Origin: Streptomyces xanthii
GTDB taxonomy: Bacteria > Actinomycetota > Actinomycetes > Streptomycetales > Streptomycetaceae
DNA: 64,000 nucleotides
Assembly (NCBI RefSeq): GCF_014621695.1
Contig: NZ_CP061282.1
Location: 248,001-312,000 of the forward strand
Direction of reading: 5' to 3'
Position numbers and translations under genes: made by a program. The notes below the pieces were generated by a model that saw only the letters and a program-made list of their open reading frames with translations, was not told the origin of the DNA and searched no databases. The stretch's first letter is position 1. Each line of letters starts with the position of its first letter. Shown piece after piece: positions 28,342-36,712 of the stretch.

Positions 28342-29985
28342 ATGACCGACCCGAACCGCCGACGGTTCCTCACCCACACCGTCGCGGCGGCCACCGCCAC
28401 CGCGGCCGCGGGCGGCACCCTCGCCGCCGTCACCGCGGCCCCCGCCCACGCCAGCACGGCCGGCGCCGGTTTCGGACCGGTCTCGGTCGGCGCGTCCGAC
28501 CCGCGCTACGAGGACCTCGCGCTGCGCGGAAAGAACAAGCGATTCACCACCCGCCCCGAGTCCTTCCAGGTGGTCACCACCACCGACCAGGTCGTGCGGG
28601 CGGTCCAGGACGCCGTGCGGGCCGGCAAGCGGGTCGTGGCCCGCAGCGGTGCCCACTGCTTCGAGAACTTCGTCGGCGGTTCGGGCGCCGAGGTCGTCGT
28701 CGACCTCGCCGAGATGGACACCGTCCGCTACGACGCGGGCCGCCGGGCCTTCGAGGTCGGCGCGGGCGCCCAGCTCGCCGACGTGTACCGGACCCTGTAC
28801 TACGGCTGGGGCGTGACCGTGCCCGGCGGTGCCAGCGCCACTGTCGCCTTCGGCGGCCACGTCGTCGGCGGCGGCTTCGGGCAGCTCTCGCGCCGGCACG
28901 GCATCTCCTCCGACCACCTGTACGCCGTCGAGGTCGTCGTCGTGGACGGCTCCGGCCGGGCCCGCGCGATCGTCGCCACCCGCGAGCCGGGCGACCCGCA
29001 CCGCGACCTGTGGTGGGCGCACACCGGAGGCGGCGGCGGCAACTTCGGCATCGTCACCCGCTACTGGTTCCGTTCCCCGGGTGCCACCGGCAGCGACCCG
29101 GGCAAGCTGCTGCCCCGCCCGCCCGGTTCGATGCTCGCCTCCACGGTGATGTTCCCGCGCGAGGGGCTCGACAAGGCCGCCTTCCGGACCCTGGTGCGCA
29201 ACCACGGTCGGTGGCACGAGCGCCACAGCGGCCCCGACTCCCCCTACCGGGGCCTGTTCAGCGGCCTGATCCTGCTCGGCAGGCAGCGCGAGAACGACTC
29301 GGGGATGGCCGCCATCGCCTTCACCCACCTCGACGCGACGCTGCCCGGCGCCGAGAAGCTGCTGCAGGACCACATCGACGCGCTCACCGACGGCGTGGGC
29401 GCCGAGCCGTACGTACTGCCCACCGAACAGCTGCCCTGGTTCGCCTCCGTCGAGGCACTGGCGGCGAACCAGGACGCCGAGCAGGGCCGCCAGAAGCTCA
29501 AGAGCGCCTATCTGCGCCGGGCCTACGACGACGCGCAGATCGACGTCCTCTTCGACCGTCTCGCGGACCTCGACCACTCCCACGACACGGCGTCCGTCTC
29601 CCTGCAGGGCTACGGCGGCCGCGCCAATTCCCCGGAGCCCGGCGACACCGCCACCGCGCAGCGCGACTCCGTCATGCGGGCCCTGTACATGAACACCTGG
29701 CAGGACCCGGAGAAGGACGACGCCAACGTCGACTGGATGCGCCGGCTGTACGCGGACGTCTACGCCGCAACCGGCGGCGTCCCCGTGCCCGACGGGCAGG
29801 GCGACGGCTGCTTCATCAACTTCCCCGACATCGACACGGCCGACCCCAAGTGGAACACCTCGGGCGTGGAGTGGCACCGGCTCTACTACAAGGACAACTA
29901 CCGGCGGCTGCAGGCCGTCAAGGCGGCCTACGACCCGCGTGACATCTTCCGTCACGCGCTCGCGATCCGCCCGGCCGGGGACTGA
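28342..29985 (+). CDS. Tat-exported FAD-linked oxidoreductase (berberine-bridge/AknOx type)
   Basis: 547 residues. N-terminus is a twin-arginine signal (RRRFLTHT, Ala-rich hydrophobic stretch, cleavage after AHA near residue 38). FAD-binding PP-loop with RSGAHCFENF containing the usual 8-alpha-histidyl attachment His; the position where bicovalent family members have the 6-S-cysteinyl Cys reads PGGASATV, so only monocovalent FAD is expected. The GGHVVGGGFG segment and the C-terminal YKDNYRRLQAVKAAYDPRDIF are typical of BBE-like oxidases. In anthracycline clusters such secreted enzymes (aclacinomycin oxidoreductase) carry out late oxidations outside the cell; no sugar genes are near here, so the substrate may be the aglycone. 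Confidence 0.92.
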   Translation: MTDPNRRRFLTHTVAAATATAAAGGTLAAVTAAPAHASTAGAGFGPVSVGASDPRYEDLALRGKNKRFTTRPESFQVVTTTDQVVRAVQDAVRAGKRVVARSGAHCFENFVGGSGAEVVVDLAEMDTVRYDAGRRAFEVGAGAQLADVYRTLYYGWGVTVPGGASATVAFGGHVVGGGFGQLSRRHGISSDHLYAVEVVVVDGSGRARAIVATREPGDPHRDLWWAHTGGGGGNFGIVTRYWFRSPGATGSDPGKLLPRPPGSMLASTVMFPREGLDKAAFRTLVRNHGRWHERHSGPDSPYRGLFSGLILLGRQRENDSGMAAIAFTHLDATLPGAEKLLQDHIDALTDGVGAEPYVLPTEQLPWFASVEALAANQDAEQGRQKLKSAYLRRAYDDAQIDVLFDRLADLDHSHDTASVSLQGYGGRANSPEPGDTATAQRDSVMRALYMNTWQDPEKDDANVDWMRRLYADVYAATGGVPVPDGQGDGCFINFPDIDTADPKWNTSGVEWHRLYYKDNYRRLQAVKAAYDPRDIFRHALAIRPAGD

Positions 29986-29993
29986 CCGCACAC

Positions 29994-30029
29994 GAAGGGG
30001 CCGGGGCGCGTCAGCGCCCCGGCCCCTTC
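29994..30029. terminator. bidirectional hairpin terminator
   Basis: 16-bp perfect arms (29994-30009 with 30014-30029) and a 4-base GTCA loop, located between the convergent FAD oxidoreductase and ABM genes. The arms begin GAAGGGG and end CCCCTTC, so it serves both directions. Confidence 0.9.
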
Positions 30030-30043
30030 TCCCGCACCCGCGT

Positions 30044-30340
30044 TCAACTGCTGCGCCGCTCCAGCACGGTGGTCGTGAACAGGTTCGGGTCGCTGGTCGA
30101 CAGGGCGCGCAGCGCCGCCGCGTGCGGGGCGAAGTCGGGATGCGTCACCGCGCGGCGGAACGACTCGGCGTCCTGCCACTCGGCCACGTTCACATAGCTG
30201 CCCGGCTGGTCCGCGTGCCGCATCAACCGGTGCGCGACGAAGCCGGGTTGGGCCACGAAGAAGGCCGACGTCTGCTCGAAGAGCTGCTCGAACTCCGCCG
30301 CGGGGCCGGTGACGGTGAACCTGTTGACGAAGGTGACCAC
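30044..30340 (-). CDS. ABM-family anthrone-type monooxygenase (SnoaB/AknX/DnrG-like)
   Basis: 98 residues, GTG start with GGAGG 7 bases upstream. A small ferredoxin-like-fold oxygenase of the antibiotic biosynthesis monooxygenase family. The sequence (TFVNRFTVTGPAAEF, FFVAQPGFVAHRLMR, SYVNVAEWQD, LRALSTSDPNLF) strongly recalls SnoaB and AknX, cofactor-free enzymes that insert oxygen at C-12 of the anthrone to make the quinone of aklanonic acid. Fits the aromatase, methyltransferase and SnoaL-type genes further along. It is divergent from the ABC exporter across a promoter region with SARP-type repeats. Confidence 0.93.
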   Translation of the reverse strand: MVTFVNRFTVTGPAAEFEQLFEQTSAFFVAQPGFVAHRLMRHADQPGSYVNVAEWQDAESFRRAVTHPDFAPHAAALRALSTSDPNLFTTTVLERRSS

Positions 30341-30397
30341 GGTGTTTCCTCCAGAACGGGTGCGAACGGTACGGGATTGGAACGTCCTACCCCGGGC

Positions 30398-30440
30398 TCG
30401 AGCGACACTCGAGAGACAGCCGAGCGGGCCCGGGCATGCT
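30398..30440 (+). promoter_or_regulatory. three SARP-type repeats and -10 upstream of the DrrAB-like exporter
   Basis: TCGAGCG (30398), TCGAGAG (30409) and CCGAGCG (30420) repeat with an 11-bp period. Eight bases after the last one comes CATGCT (30435-30440), a plausible -10, about 70 bases before the exporter start. This is the cleanest SARP-type site in the window. Confidence 0.7.
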
Positions 30441-30507
30441 GGGGCGAAGGTGTGCCCACGGGTCGCCCCCCCAGCCCCCGCCCCGAGCCCTGTGAGGAAG
30501 GACTTCC

Positions 30508-31527
30508 ATGGGATCCGAGTACGCGATCCATGCCGAGGACGTGCGCAAACGCTACGGTGACGCCCCCGCCCTGAGCGGATTCGACCTGCGGGTGCCGGCC
30601 GGTACCGTGCACGGCCTGCTCGGCCACAACGGGGCCGGCAAGACCACGGCCGTCCGCATCCTCGCCACGCTCGCCGGGCTGGACGGCGGTCGCGCCGAGG
30701 TCGCCGGCTTCGACGTCACCCGGCAGGCCGCTCAGGTCCGCTCCCGGATCGGGCTCCTCGGCCAGTACGCGGCCGTGGACGAGGTGCTCAGCGGGCGCCA
30801 GAACCTCGTGATGTTCGGCCGCCTGTTCCACCTCGGCAAGCAGGCCGCGGGACGGCGGGCCGACGAACTCCTCGCCCAGTTCGGCCTCGCCGACACCGGC
30901 GACAAGCAGGTCAAGGACTACTCGGGCGGTATGCGCCGGCGCCTGGACCTGGCCGCCAGCCTCATCCTGGCCCCCCGCGTGCTCTTCCTCGACGAGCCCA
31001 CCACCGGCCTGGACCCGCGCAGCCGCAACGAGGTCTGGGAGGCGGTGCGCTCGCTCGTCGACGGCGGCACCACCGTCCTGCTCACCACCCAGTACCTGGA
31101 CGAGGCCGACCAGTTGGCCGACTCCGTCTCCGTGATCGCCTCCCCGCGCGGCGAAGGCGGCCGGGTCATCGCCGAGGGCACCCCCGACCAGCTCAAGTCC
31201 GCCATCGGCGGCGACCGCATCGACATCACCCTGCGCCACGCCGCCGACCTCGGGACCGCCGCCGGCGTGCTCGCCTCGGTCACCGGACGCGGCGCCGACG
31301 TCGACGAGGACAACCGGCGGGTCGGCGGCCCCGTCGACGACCGGGTGGCTGCCCTGACCGGCGCCGCCCGCGCCCTGCAGGACTCCGGCATCGACGTCGA
31401 GGACATCGCACTGCGCCGTCCGACCCTCGACGAGGTCTTCCTGCACCTGACCGGCGAACAGCCCGCGGAGCAGACGGCAGAGCAGTCCGGGGAGCGCCCC
31501 GCGGACGAGAAAGAGGTGACGGTGTGA
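30508..31527 (+). CDS. daunorubicin-resistance-type ABC transporter ATP-binding protein (DrrA-like)
   Basis: 339 residues. Walker A GHNGAGKTT, signature YSGGMRRRLDLA, Walker B LFLDEPTTGLDP and switch His region TTQYLDEADQLAD, then the C-terminal DrrA-type extension (IALRRPTLDEVFLHLTG). Energises export of anthracycline-like compounds with the membrane partner whose GTG start overlaps this stop. Self-resistance by efflux is the expected role. Transcribed from the SARP-type promoter upstream. Confidence 0.96.
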   Translation: MGSEYAIHAEDVRKRYGDAPALSGFDLRVPAGTVHGLLGHNGAGKTTAVRILATLAGLDGGRAEVAGFDVTRQAAQVRSRIGLLGQYAAVDEVLSGRQNLVMFGRLFHLGKQAAGRRADELLAQFGLADTGDKQVKDYSGGMRRRLDLAASLILAPRVLFLDEPTTGLDPRSRNEVWEAVRSLVDGGTTVLLTTQYLDEADQLADSVSVIASPRGEGGRVIAEGTPDQLKSAIGGDRIDITLRHAADLGTAAGVLASVTGRGADVDEDNRRVGGPVDDRVAALTGAARALQDSGIDVEDIALRRPTLDEVFLHLTGEQPAEQTAEQSGERPADEKEVTV

Positions 31528-32357
31528 CCACCGCGACCACCACCCCGCAGAACACGTCCGGCGACGGCGGCTCGCTGCGCTGGGCCCTCGCCGACTCCTG
31601 GGTGCTCACCGGGCGTTCGCTCGCCCACTGGGCCCGCAACCCCGCGCCCGTCATCATCGGACTGCTCTTCCCGATCATGATGGTGCTGATGTTCGGCTAC
31701 CTCTTCGGAGGCGCCATGGACGTACCCGGCGGCGGCAACTACCGCGAGTTCCTCGTGCCCGGCATGTTCGCCATGACCATGGTGTTCGGCATCGAGGTCA
31801 CGATGCTCGCCGTGATCACCGACACCGCCCGGGGCGTCACCGACCGGTTCCGGGCCATGCCCACCTCGTCCGCCGCCGTCGTCACCGGCCGCAGCATCGC
31901 GGACATGCTCAACTCGGTCGTCGGCCTGAGCGTCATGATCCTGTGCGGCCTCGCCGTCGGCTGGCGTGCCCACGAAGGGTTCTCCCGCGCGCTCGCCGCC
32001 GTCGGCCTGCTCCTGCTGCTGCGCTTCGCCCTGCTCTGGGTCGGCATCTACCTCGGTCTCGTCTTCACCGACACCGCCGCCGTCACCGCCGTACAGACCC
32101 TGGTGTGGCCCCTGGGCTTCCTGTCCAACGCCTTCGTCTCGCCGGACACCATGCCGGGCTGGCTCGCCGCGATCGCCGACTGGAATCCGCTGTCGGCCAC
32201 CGGCACCGCCACCCGCGAACTGTTCGGCAACCCGGGCTGGCAGGGCAGCTCCTGGGCGGCGGAACACGCCATTCTTCTCGGAGTCCTGTGGCCCGCCGTC
32301 ATCTGTGCGATCTTCTTCCCGCTGGCGGTACGCCGCTACCAGAGCCTCGGACGCTGA
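31524..32357 (+). CDS. ABC-2 type permease (DrrB-like)
   Basis: 277 residues, GTG start overlapping the ATPase stop. About six transmembrane helices (IIGLLFPIMMVLMFGYLF, LSVMILCGLAVGW, LLLLLRFALLWVGIYLGL, ILLGVLWPAVICAIFF) and the motif REFLVPGMFAMTMVF found in DrrB and other drug exporters. Forms the membrane channel for the preceding ATPase. A hairpin follows the stop at 32374-32396. Confidence 0.96.
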   Translation: MTTATTTPQNTSGDGGSLRWALADSWVLTGRSLAHWARNPAPVIIGLLFPIMMVLMFGYLFGGAMDVPGGGNYREFLVPGMFAMTMVFGIEVTMLAVITDTARGVTDRFRAMPTSSAAVVTGRSIADMLNSVVGLSVMILCGLAVGWRAHEGFSRALAAVGLLLLLRFALLWVGIYLGLVFTDTAAVTAVQTLVWPLGFLSNAFVSPDTMPGWLAAIADWNPLSATGTATRELFGNPGWQGSSWAAEHAILLGVLWPAVICAIFFPLAVRRYQSLGR

Positions 32358-32373
32358 CAGCACACCAGGACCC

Positions 32374-32396
32374 GCGGGCCGTACGGCACGGCCCGC
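32374..32396 (+). terminator. hairpin after the DrrAB-like operon
   Basis: GCGGGCCGT (32374-32382) pairs with ACGGCCCGC (32388-32396) around a 5-base loop, 17 bases after the permease stop. It separates the exporter from the SNF2-type gene. Confidence 0.65.
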
Positions 32397-32439
32397 ACCC
32401 GTGGAACACACACGCGACGCAAGGGGAGCGACCCGACCG

Positions 32440-35280
32440 ATGACCCAGGCAGTGACGACGGCCGGCCCCGACACCGCACTGGCCCGGTGCGCGGTGGTCT
32501 TCGACCCCGGGGACCCGGCCCGTACCGGGCACCTCTCCTTCTGGTGTCCTGACGGCGCCGCGCTCCCGGACGGGACGACGGGCGAAAGGACCGAGGTCAC
32601 GCTGGTCACCGCGGAGGACGGCACGGCAACGCTCCGGGCCGTCCCCGCCCTGCGCCTGGGAGTCGCCGAGGCGCTCCCCGTGCTCGCCCACGCGGCCCGC
32701 CCCGGCACCGACGCCCACCCGGCGGCCGCCTTCTGGGGCGCGACCGCTGTCCTCGCCCTGCACCTGAGCGCCCGCAGTCGGCTGCTGCCCGGCGTCTCAC
32801 CGGGCGGATACGACACCTGGCGCGCCGGACCGCTCGACCCCGAGGACATCACCCGGGTCCGCGCGCTGGCCGCCGCGATGCCGCCCGAGGCCCGCGCGCT
32901 GCCCCGTCCGGGCACCACCGCCCGGCTGCCCGAACCGGAGGGTCTCGTCCGGGCGTTCGTCGACGCCGTCGCCGACACGCTGCCCCGCACCCCGGCCGCC
33001 GAAGCCGCGTCCGGCCGGGCCGCGTTCGCCGCCGCCGCACCCCAGCACGTCCCACAACTGCGGGCCTGGGCCGAGGAGATCTCCGCCGGCATCGACAGCG
33101 GCGTACGCCTTTCCTTCCGGCTGGAACTGCGCACCACCCCCGGCGAGCCGCCCACCCCGGTGCTGGTGCCCTGGGCGCACAGTCTCGCCGACCCCACCCT
33201 CGCCGGACCGGCCCGCGCCGTCCTGGACGGCAGCCTGCCGGGCTTCGGTCCGCAGGCCGTCAACGACATCGCGCAGGCCGCCCGCCGTGCCGCGGGCGTC
33301 TGGGCCCCGCTGGAACGCCTGCTCCCGGTGCCCGGCGACCTCGAACCCAGCGACGCCGAGATCGACGAACTGCTCGGCCACGGCGCCGCCCGGCTGCGCG
33401 CCCACGGCATCGACCTGCACTGGCCCGCCGAGGACAGCCGGGCCCTGGACGCCGTGGCCGTCGTCGGCGCGGGACTCGACGCGCCCGAGGACCTGCGCTC
33501 CTTCTTCGGCGGCGCGGACGCGGCCGTCGGCTTCCGCTGGCAGCTCACCCTCGACGGCGAGCCGCTGGACGAGACCGAGACCCGGCAGGTCGCCGACGCG
33601 GTGCGCCCCGTCGTCCGGCTGCGCGACCGCTGGCTGCTGATCCCCGCCGCGCTCGCCCGCAAGGCGCGCGAGCCCGAACTCGAACCCCTGACCCCCATCG
33701 AGGCACTCGGCGCCGCCCTCACCCAGGTCGCCGTGGCCGGCCGCGAGACGGTCCGCGTCGCCCCCACCCCGTGGCTGGAGGCCCTGCGCGCCCGGCTCAG
33801 CGACCCCGAGGGCGGCGGCGAACCCCTCGGCCCGCCCGCCGCGCTCGACGCCACCCTGCGCGACTACCAGCTGCGCGGCGTGCGCTGGCTGGACCGGATG
33901 ACCTCGCTCGGACTCGGCGGCTGCCTCGCCGACGACATGGGGCTCGGCAAGACGATCCAGCTGATCTCCCTGCACCTGCTGCGCCAGGAGCACCCCGCCA
34001 CGACGGGGCCGACGCTGATCGTCTGCCCCGCCTCCCTGCTCGGCAACTGGGAGCGCGAGGTGCGCCGCTTCGCCCCCGGCACCCCCACCCGCCGCTTCCA
34101 CGGCGCCGGACGCAGCCTGGACGGTGCCGAATCGGGCTTCGTCCTGACCACGTACGGGACCATGCGCCTGGACGCCGAACGGCTCGGCGCGCACTCCTGG
34201 GGCATGGTCGTCGCCGACGAGGCCCAGCACATCAAGAACCCGCAGTCCAGCACGGCCAAGGCGCTGCGGCTCGTCCCCGCCGACGCACGGATCGCCCTGA
34301 CCGGCACCCCCGTCGAGAACAACCTGTCGGAACTGTGGGCCATCCTCGACTGGACCACGCCCGGCCTGCTCGGCTCCCACGGCGCCTTCCGGACCCGCTG
34401 GTCCAGGCCCATCGAGGCCGAGCGCACGATCGCCGAGGAGGACGGCGGGCCCCGGCAGGACACCGCGGCGCGGCTCGCCGAACTGGTGCGGCCCTTCCTG
34501 CTGCGCCGCCGCAAGACGGACCCCGGCATCGCACCCGAACTCCCGCCCAAGACGGAGACGGACCGCCCGGTCACCCTCACCGCCGAGCAGAGCTCCCTGT
34601 ACGAGAAGCTGGTCGGCGAGATCATGGCCGAGATCCGCGGCAGCGAGGGGATCGCCCGGCGGGGCCTGGTCCTCAAACTCCTCACGGGTCTCAAGCAGAT
34701 CTGCAACCACCCCGCGCAGTACCTCAAGGAGGACTCCCCGCGGCTGTCCGGCCGCTCCGGCAAGCTCGAGCTCCTCGACGAACTGCTCGGCACCATCGTC
34801 GCGGAGAACGGCGCGGTGCTCGTGTTCACCCAGTACGTGGCGATGGCCCGGCTGCTCGAACGCCATCTCGCCGACCGCGGCGTCCCGGCCCAACTCCTGC
34901 ACGGCGGCACCCCGGTCGCCAAGCGCGAGGACCTCGTCCGCCGCTTCCAGGAGGGCGAGGTGCCCGTCTTCCTGCTCTCGCTGAAGGCCGCCGGCACCGG
35001 ACTGAACCTGACCCGCGCCGACCACGTCGTGCACTTCGACCGGTGGTGGAACCCTGCCGTGGAGGCCCAGGCGACCGACCGCGCCTACCGCATCGGGCAG
35101 ACCCGCCCGGTGCAGGTTCACCGGATGGTCGCCGAGGGCACCGTGGAGGACCGCATCGCCGCCATGCTCCAGGCGAAGAAGGAGCTGGCGGACGCGGTGC
35201 TCGGCTCGGGCGAGGCCGCCTTCACCGAGCTGACCAACGACGAACTGGCCAACCTGGTCGAGCTGAGGAGCACGAGTTGA
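32440..35280 (+). CDS. SNF2-family DNA-dependent ATPase/helicase
   Basis: 946 residues from ATG 32440 (GGGGAG about 10 bases upstream). N-terminal 460 residues hold the bacterial SNF2 accessory region; then the ATPase: LRDYQLRGVRWLDRM, Walker A DMGLGKTIQ near residue 505, DEAQHIKNPQS near 592, LTGTPVENNLSELW, and the second RecA domain with LLSLKAAGTGLNLT and RAYRIGQTRPVQVHR near 882. Acts on DNA or protein-DNA complexes. It overlaps a SWIM-finger gene, a pairing I recall as common in streptomycete genomes. Inside this cluster it may help clear DNA damage from the product; equally it may be a resident pair into which the cluster was assembled. Confidence 0.95.
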   Translation: MTQAVTTAGPDTALARCAVVFDPGDPARTGHLSFWCPDGAALPDGTTGERTEVTLVTAEDGTATLRAVPALRLGVAEALPVLAHAARPGTDAHPAAAFWGATAVLALHLSARSRLLPGVSPGGYDTWRAGPLDPEDITRVRALAAAMPPEARALPRPGTTARLPEPEGLVRAFVDAVADTLPRTPAAEAASGRAAFAAAAPQHVPQLRAWAEEISAGIDSGVRLSFRLELRTTPGEPPTPVLVPWAHSLADPTLAGPARAVLDGSLPGFGPQAVNDIAQAARRAAGVWAPLERLLPVPGDLEPSDAEIDELLGHGAARLRAHGIDLHWPAEDSRALDAVAVVGAGLDAPEDLRSFFGGADAAVGFRWQLTLDGEPLDETETRQVADAVRPVVRLRDRWLLIPAALARKAREPELEPLTPIEALGAALTQVAVAGRETVRVAPTPWLEALRARLSDPEGGGEPLGPPAALDATLRDYQLRGVRWLDRMTSLGLGGCLADDMGLGKTIQLISLHLLRQEHPATTGPTLIVCPASLLGNWEREVRRFAPGTPTRRFHGAGRSLDGAESGFVLTTYGTMRLDAERLGAHSWGMVVADEAQHIKNPQSSTAKALRLVPADARIALTGTPVENNLSELWAILDWTTPGLLGSHGAFRTRWSRPIEAERTIAEEDGGPRQDTAARLAELVRPFLLRRRKTDPGIAPELPPKTETDRPVTLTAEQSSLYEKLVGEIMAEIRGSEGIARRGLVLKLLTGLKQICNHPAQYLKEDSPRLSGRSGKLELLDELLGTIVAENGAVLVFTQYVAMARLLERHLADRGVPAQLLHGGTPVAKREDLVRRFQEGEVPVFLLSLKAAGTGLNLTRADHVVHFDRWWNPAVEAQATDRAYRIGQTRPVQVHRMVAEGTVEDRIAAMLQAKKELADAVLGSGEAAFTELTNDELANLVELRSTS

Positions 35281-36629
35281 GCGGTTACGACGACGCCGGC
35301 GCCGGGGACACGAGGGCCCGCGGTTTCGCGGCCTTTCCCGCCCGCCGGGGCGGCCGCGTCCGCGGCCAGAGCTGGTGGGCGGGCGCCTGGGCGGACGCCC
35401 TGGAGGACGGCCTCTTCGACGCCGACCCGCTCAAGGAGGGGCGCAGCGCGGCCCGTTCGGGCCGGCTCGGACCGGTGTCCGTCGCGCCCGGCCGGATCGC
35501 GGTCACCGTCCACGACGAGGAGACGCACCGGGTGGAGATCACCCTCGCCGTGCTGGACGACGAGGAGTGGGATCTGCTGTGGGAGAAGCTCGCCGACCGG
35601 CCCGCCGAGCTGGAGGCCGTCCTGGAGGGCACGCTGCCGCCGGACCTCCTGGAGGCCGTCGAGGACGCCCGGGTGCGGATGCTGCCCGGCTACGGCGACC
35701 TGGAGGCCGAGTGCGACTGTGACTCGTTCGACCACCCGTGCGCGCACGCGGCTGCGCTGGCCTACCAGTTCGGCTGGCTGCTCGACCAGGACCCGTTCCT
35801 GCTGCTGCTGTGCCGCGGCCGGGACCGCGACGAGGCGCTGGAGGAACTGCGCACCACCGTGCTGCTGCACGCCATGGGCGGCCTCGACGAGGAAGAGGAC
35901 GAGGACGAGGAAGAGGACGAGGTCGGGGACGAGGCCGGGGTCGGGGACGACGGGGAGGCCGGTGACGGCGAGGGGACAGGGACCGAGGACGGCGACGCCG
36001 GCCGGCAGGCGGAGCGGGAACTCCAGGAGGCCGCCGAGGCCTACGCGCGCCCCGTCGCACCGCTGCCCGCCCCGCCCGGACTGCCGGACCCGGTGGACAC
36101 GGACGACCTGCCCCGCTCCGGTATCGAGGCCGACCCGCTGGAGATGCAGGCCGCCGACGCCGCGGTCCGCGCCCGCGCCCTGCTCGCCCACGCGCTCGGC
36201 CGTACCGCCGTCCCGCCCCCACCGCTGACGCCGTGGCAGGACACGGTGCGGCTCGCCGCCCACGCCGACGCGCGGACCCTGGACCGGCTCGGGCGGGCGA
36301 GCGGGCGCGGAGAACGGCTGCCGGCCGCCGCCGCGGCCTGGCGGCAGGGAGCGGCCGCGGGCCTCGAGGTCCTGGAGGAGACCTTCGCCCCCGGCGCACC
36401 GGTCCTCGCCCGCACCCGCACCGAACTGGCGGAGGGCTGGGAGGAGGACGAACTGCCGGCGCCGCTGGTCCAGGACAACCACTGGACCTTCGAGGAGCGG
36501 GGCGTGCAACTGCGCCTGGGCCGCGACGGCCGCTGGTACCCCTACCGGCGCGAGGGCGCCGAGTGGCTTCCCTCGGGAGCGGCCGGCACCGAACCGGCCC
36601 CGGTCCTGGCGGAGTTGCTGGAACGCTGA
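35277..36629 (+). CDS. SWIM zinc-finger protein, partner of the SNF2 ATPase
   Basis: 450 residues from a TTG start overlapping the SNF2 stop (TTGA) with GAGGAG 7 bases before. The SWIM motif CDCDSFDHPCAH (CxC...CxH, about residue 146) binds zinc and usually contacts DNA or protein. An acidic run (about 205-245, almost only Glu, Asp and Gly) follows, and a C-terminal domain ends with LRLGRDGRWYPYRR. Proteins of this type are normally encoded next to an SNF2 ATPase, as here, and probably form a complex with it. Confidence 0.93.
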   Translation: MSGYDDAGAGDTRARGFAAFPARRGGRVRGQSWWAGAWADALEDGLFDADPLKEGRSAARSGRLGPVSVAPGRIAVTVHDEETHRVEITLAVLDDEEWDLLWEKLADRPAELEAVLEGTLPPDLLEAVEDARVRMLPGYGDLEAECDCDSFDHPCAHAAALAYQFGWLLDQDPFLLLLCRGRDRDEALEELRTTVLLHAMGGLDEEEDEDEEEDEVGDEAGVGDDGEAGDGEGTGTEDGDAGRQAERELQEAAEAYARPVAPLPAPPGLPDPVDTDDLPRSGIEADPLEMQAADAAVRARALLAHALGRTAVPPPPLTPWQDTVRLAAHADARTLDRLGRASGRGERLPAAAAAWRQGAAAGLEVLEETFAPGAPVLARTRTELAEGWEEDELPAPLVQDNHWTFEERGVQLRLGRDGRWYPYRREGAEWLPSGAAGTEPAPVLAELLER

Positions 36630-36645
36630 CCCCGTACACCGCCGC

Positions 36646-36677
36646 TCGAACGGTTCTCCAGCCGCGCGTCCCAGGAT
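36646..36677 (+). promoter_or_regulatory. SARP-type repeats and -10 upstream of the pyrrolopyrrole operon
   Basis: TCGAACG (36646-36652) and TCCAGCC (36657-36663) have the 11-bp period, and CAGGAT (36672-36677) follows after 8 bases. About 36 bases before the adenylation-enzyme start. Same geometry as the sites at 25350, 30398 and 50109, so this operon is co-regulated with the minimal PKS. Confidence 0.65.
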
Positions 36678-36712
36678 CGGTTGCAGACCGTTCGGCCGGA
36701 GGGACTCAGGTG

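Noticed and set aside
30918..33854. 978-codon minus-strand frame opposite the exporter and SNF2 genes
   Set aside because: Ser/Arg/Ala-rich antisense frame without motifs; the plus strand encodes convincing proteins.
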